Assembly: GCA_019347995.1 (NCBI GenBank)
Contig: JAHWKH010000133.1
Coordinates: forward strand, 1-6,938
Length of the DNA: 6,938 nucleotides
Source: Gemmatimonadota bacterium
Lineage (GTDB): Bacteria; Gemmatimonadota; Gemmatimonadetes; Longimicrobiales; UBA6960
Direction: 5' to 3'
This document shows, piece after piece, positions 4,792 to 6,938 of this stretch. Every line of letters begins with the position of its first letter. The stretch's first letter is position 1. A program made the translations under genes and the position numbers. The notes beneath the pieces were generated by a model that saw only the letters and a list, made by a program, of their open reading frames with translations, did no database searches and was not told the origin of the DNA.

Positions 4792-6378
4792 GTGGATCTA
4801 GCCGACGTCCTCGCTGCCCTCGACGCGCTGAACGACGCCCTCCCTGCCGAGGGCGCCGTCGTCTATGCGCGCTCGTTCGAGGGCGAGATGCTGCAGGTGG
4901 CCGGGGACGTCCGTCGTCTCACGGGCCACGAGGCGGCGGATCTGCGTGGTGGCCCCGAGCGCTGGTGGTCGCGGGTGCACCGGGAGGACCGGGACGCGGC
5001 GCGCGCGGCCTCCCGCGATCTCCGGCCGGGGGAGAGCGTCACCGTCGAGTACCGGCTGATGCGGCCTTCCGGAGGCGAGAGCTGGGTGCGCGACGTGATG
5101 CTGGCGCTCCCGGAGGAAGGCGGCGGCGGCATCGCCGGCACGCTGGTGGGCGTGGGCCTGGAGCGCAGCTTCCGGGCCCAGATCGCGGCCCTGGAAGCCC
5201 GCATCTGGGAGTCGCAGCGGCTCGAGTCGCTGGGCGCCCTCTCGGGCAGCGTGGCCCACGACTTCAACAACCTCCTCACGACCATCCTGTCGTCGGCCCA
5301 GCTCCTGGACTCACAGAACGAAGAGCTGTCCCGCGAAGCGCGGCGCGACCTGCACCTCATCCAGGACGCCGCCCGACGCGGCGCCGGCCTGGTCCGGCAG
5401 ATCCTCCACTTCGCCTCGCGACGGCCCGCGGAGCCCGGCCCGCTGGACGTGAACGACGTCGTGTCGGGACTGGAGCCCATCCTGCGCCGCCGCATCGGCT
5501 CCGACGTGGTCCTGGACGTGCGCTATGGAAGCGCGCTGCCCGTCATCACGGGGGATACCGCGCGCCTCGAGCAGGTGCTGCTGAACCTGGTGGTGAACGC
5601 CCACGAAGCCACGCCGGCGGGCGGTGACATCAAGGTGGAGACGGCGTTCGAGCGGGTAGAGGAGCCTCTCCTGGTGGAGGGGGAGTCGAGCCCCCTTCCC
5701 ACCGGCTCGTACGTGCGGATCAGCGTGCGCGACAGCGGGACCGGGATCCCCCTGGCGGCGCGTGCGCGCATCTTCGAGCCGTTCTTCTCCACGAAGCGCT
5801 CCCGGGGCGGGAGCGGCCTCGGCCTGTCGACCGTGCAGCGCGTGGTGCACGCCCAGGGTGGGGGCATACGCATCGAGACCGATCCAGGACGCGGAACGTG
5901 CTTCAAGGTCTACCTCCCGGCGCGGCCCTCGGCGGTGCCGGCGGAGCTGCGGGCAGCGACCCTGGCCGAGCCTCGAGGGGGGTTCCGCATCCTCGTGGTG
6001 GAGGACGACGAGGGGGTGCGCTCGCTGCTCGAGAGGATGCTGGTGCGGGACGGACACGCCGTGGTGGGCGCGGAGTCGGCCACCGAAGCCATCCGGTCCT
6101 TCGATCGCGCCAGGCCGCCCTTCGACGTCCTCCTGGCCGACGTGGTGCTCGTGGGCCGTTCCGGCCCCGACGTCGTGAAGGCGCTACGGCGGCGGGCCCC
6201 CGACCTGGCGGTGGTCTACGTATCGGGAATGGGACACGATTCGGCGCGGGCGCGGGGCGTGGACAGCAGGGAGATCTTCCTGGCCAAGCCGTTCTCCGAG
6301 GCCGAGCTGCGCGACGCCCTGGCGCGGGCGCGGGAGCGGAGCCGGAGAGACGAAGGGGACCAGGCCAGCCACGCCTGA
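4792..6378 (+). CDS. Cytoplasmic PAS-HisKA-HATPase-REC hybrid sensor histidine kinase
   Basis: Two-component hybrid kinase of 528 aa that would autophosphorylate on a histidine and pass phosphate to its own receiver. The GTG at 4792 is the only ordinary start between the in-frame TGA at 4717 and the PAS domain; no Shine-Dalgarno is visible. No membrane segment or signal peptide is present. Domains: PAS_3-like fold ~15-125 (GHEAADLRG, WWSRVHREDRD, VEYRLMRPSG, GVG); HisKA ~140-210 with H156 in VAHDFNN; ATPase ~250-380 with N-box N265-N269, G1 D314-S-G-T-G, F-box FEPFF (328-332), G2 G340-SGLGL; a short linker; receiver ~398-515 with acidic E404-D405-D406, phospho-acceptor D450, S478 and K499 in LAKPF. 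The N-box reads NAHEAT where relatives usually have NARDAM. There is no output domain and no partner regulator nearby, so it likely feeds a phosphorelay or a regulator elsewhere. The PAS ligand cannot be predicted. Confidence 0.92.
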   Translation: MDLADVLAALDALNDALPAEGAVVYARSFEGEMLQVAGDVRRLTGHEAADLRGGPERWWSRVHREDRDAARAASRDLRPGESVTVEYRLMRPSGGESWVRDVMLALPEEGGGGIAGTLVGVGLERSFRAQIAALEARIWESQRLESLGALSGSVAHDFNNLLTTILSSAQLLDSQNEELSREARRDLHLIQDAARRGAGLVRQILHFASRRPAEPGPLDVNDVVSGLEPILRRRIGSDVVLDVRYGSALPVITGDTARLEQVLLNLVVNAHEATPAGGDIKVETAFERVEEPLLVEGESSPLPTGSYVRISVRDSGTGIPLAARARIFEPFFSTKRSRGGSGLGLSTVQRVVHAQGGGIRIETDPGRGTCFKVYLPARPSAVPAELRAATLAEPRGGFRILVVEDDEGVRSLLERMLVRDGHAVVGAESATEAIRSFDRARPPFDVLLADVVLVGRSGPDVVKALRRRAPDLAVVYVSGMGHDSARARGVDSREIFLAKPFSEAELRDALARARERSRRDEGDQASHA

Positions 6379-6394
6379 GGGCGCCCGGGCGCCC
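6379..6394. terminator. GC palindrome between convergent genes, possible bidirectional terminator
   Basis: GGGCGCCCGGGCGCCC begins directly after the kinase stop (TGA 6376-6378) and ends two bases before the stop codon of the convergent M20 gene (6397-6399). It is a perfect 16-bp palindrome that folds as a 6-bp stem with a CCGG loop. Neither side has a T-run, so it would be an atypical intrinsic terminator or simply a pause/stability element. The location between two convergent genes is the main support. Confidence 0.4.
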
Positions 6395-6396
6395 GC

Positions 6397-6938
6397 CTAT
6401 TCCTCGGGCAACGCTGCCCCCGGCATGGTGAGCAGCGCGGCATAGAGGTCCACCGCGTACCACAGGTTCGCCAGCCTCAGGTTCTCGTCCGGGGCGTGCT
6501 GGTTGTTGTCGTGGTTCGCCACCGGCACGATGACGGCCGGCTTGCCCATCACGTCCGTGAAGAGGTAGAGGGGCAGCGAGCCGCCCAGCGTCGGCAGCAG
6601 CACCAGCGGCCCCAGGCCCGCCGCGTCGGCGGCCGCCTCGGCGGCCCGGGTCACCTCCCGCACCACGGGCAGGTCCATGGACGTGCGCGCCGCCGGGTAC
6701 CCTCCGCTCCTCCGTATCCGGGCGATCTTCGCGTGGCGCAGCCGCGTCCCGCGGTCGGGCTCCTCGCGCACGATGTGGTAGCCCTGCCGGCGGATGTGCG
6801 CCTCCACCAGGTCGAGCATGTGGGCGGGATCGTTGCCCTTCACGAGCCGCACGCCCAGCACCGCCTCGGCGGTGGAGGGGATGGCGTTGCGCGCCAGGGG
6901 ACCCACGTTGCCGCTGGCCATTCCGCGCACGGTGAGGG
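6397..6938 (-). CDS. M20-family metallopeptidase, C-terminal part (start outside window)
   Basis: C-terminal ~180 residues of an M20/M25/M40 zinc peptidase, probably a dipeptidase or related amidohydrolase. The frame is open to the window edge, reading L-T-V-R-G before the first in-window ATG (6921). The GTG at 6930 is therefore an internal valine, and the true start lies beyond 6938. The in-window part begins in the dimerisation ('lid') domain: TVRGMASGNVGPLARNAIP, then a strand with VRLV and a helix DLVEAHIRRQGYHI. The chain then returns to the catalytic domain with LPTLGGSLPLYLF and PAVIVPVANHDNNQHAPDEN. The histidine of NQHAPDEN is the family's C-terminal metal ligand; the N-terminal ligands (HxD, D, EE) lie outside the window. 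It ends at a TAG (6397-6399) and converges with the kinase gene. Substrate cannot be told from this part. Confidence 0.88.
   Translation of the reverse strand, partial: LTVRGMASGNVGPLARNAIPSTAEAVLGVRLVKGNDPAHMLDLVEAHIRRQGYHIVREEPDRGTRLRHAKIARIRRSGGYPAARTSMDLPVVREVTRAAEAAADAAGLGPLVLLPTLGGSLPLYLFTDVMGKPAVIVPVANHDNNQHAPDENLRLANLWYAVDLYAALLTMPGAALPEE

Noticed and set aside
2693..4801. 702-codon plus-strand open frame spanning the PPIase gene and the M15 gene
   Set aside because: Long shadow frame caused by very high GC. It is antisense to a clear PPIase domain and out of frame with a clear M15 domain, and its own product is Arg/Gly/Pro-rich.
6397..6930. GTG at 6930 as the start of the M20 protein
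   Set aside because: It falls inside the conserved dimerisation-domain motif (LTVRG), so it is an internal valine of a longer protein.
1..6938. CRISPR array, tRNA gene, transposase or prophage gene
   Set aside because: I looked for regularly spaced repeats, tRNA arms and transposase/integrase motifs on both strands and found none.

Overview
The window is very GC-rich (about 70% by eye) and codes densely on both strands. The gene families fit a Gram-negative-type environmental bacterium: a soluble PAS/histidine kinase/receiver hybrid, an M20 dipeptidase-like enzyme, a periplasmic M15 peptidase, a parvulin-type lipoprotein and an M50B-like membrane peptidase. Gemmatimonadota is my best guess from family style and composition. 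It is an inference, because no rRNA or marker gene is present.

Layout, left to right. (1) 2-568 (+): the 3' part of a thioredoxin-like oxidoreductase gene. Its first ~37 codons read as a CheB/CheR-type PAS domain and not as the usual thioredoxin N-terminus. A hairpin terminator follows at 614-654. (2) 569-987: a 419-bp stretch without a convincing gene. It holds the terminator, a 115-bp segment bounded by a 16-bp imperfect inverted repeat (656-770), a 14-nt exact match to the universal 3' tail of 16S rRNA (788-801), and three further hairpins. (3) 3310 down to 988 (-): a tight three-gene operon encoding a parvulin-type peptidyl-prolyl isomerase lipoprotein, an M50B-like membrane metalloprotease and a small DM13-like lipoprotein. 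Both junctions are 4-bp stop/start overlaps. (4) 3311-3458: a divergent promoter region with repeated CGGCACG elements and a small palindrome. (5) 3459-4634 (+): an exported M15-family D-Ala-D-Ala carboxypeptidase-like enzyme with an EF-hand/dockerin-like calcium-loop insertion inside its zinc site. (6) 4792-6378 (+): a cytoplasmic PAS-HisKA-HATPase-REC hybrid kinase. (7) 6938 down to 6397 (-): the C-terminal part of an M20 metallopeptidase, convergent with the kinase across a GC-rich palindrome.

How the parts relate. The operon and the divergent M15 gene all make envelope proteins (folding, membrane proteolysis, an exported small domain, peptidoglycan trimming), so shared control from the 148-bp intergenic region is plausible. 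The kinase carries its own receiver but has no output domain and no partner gene in the window. I do not see a clear new multi-gene system. The features most worth a second look are the thioredoxin/CheR-PAS junction, the structured 569-987 spacer, and the calcium-loop insertion in the M15 catalytic domain.
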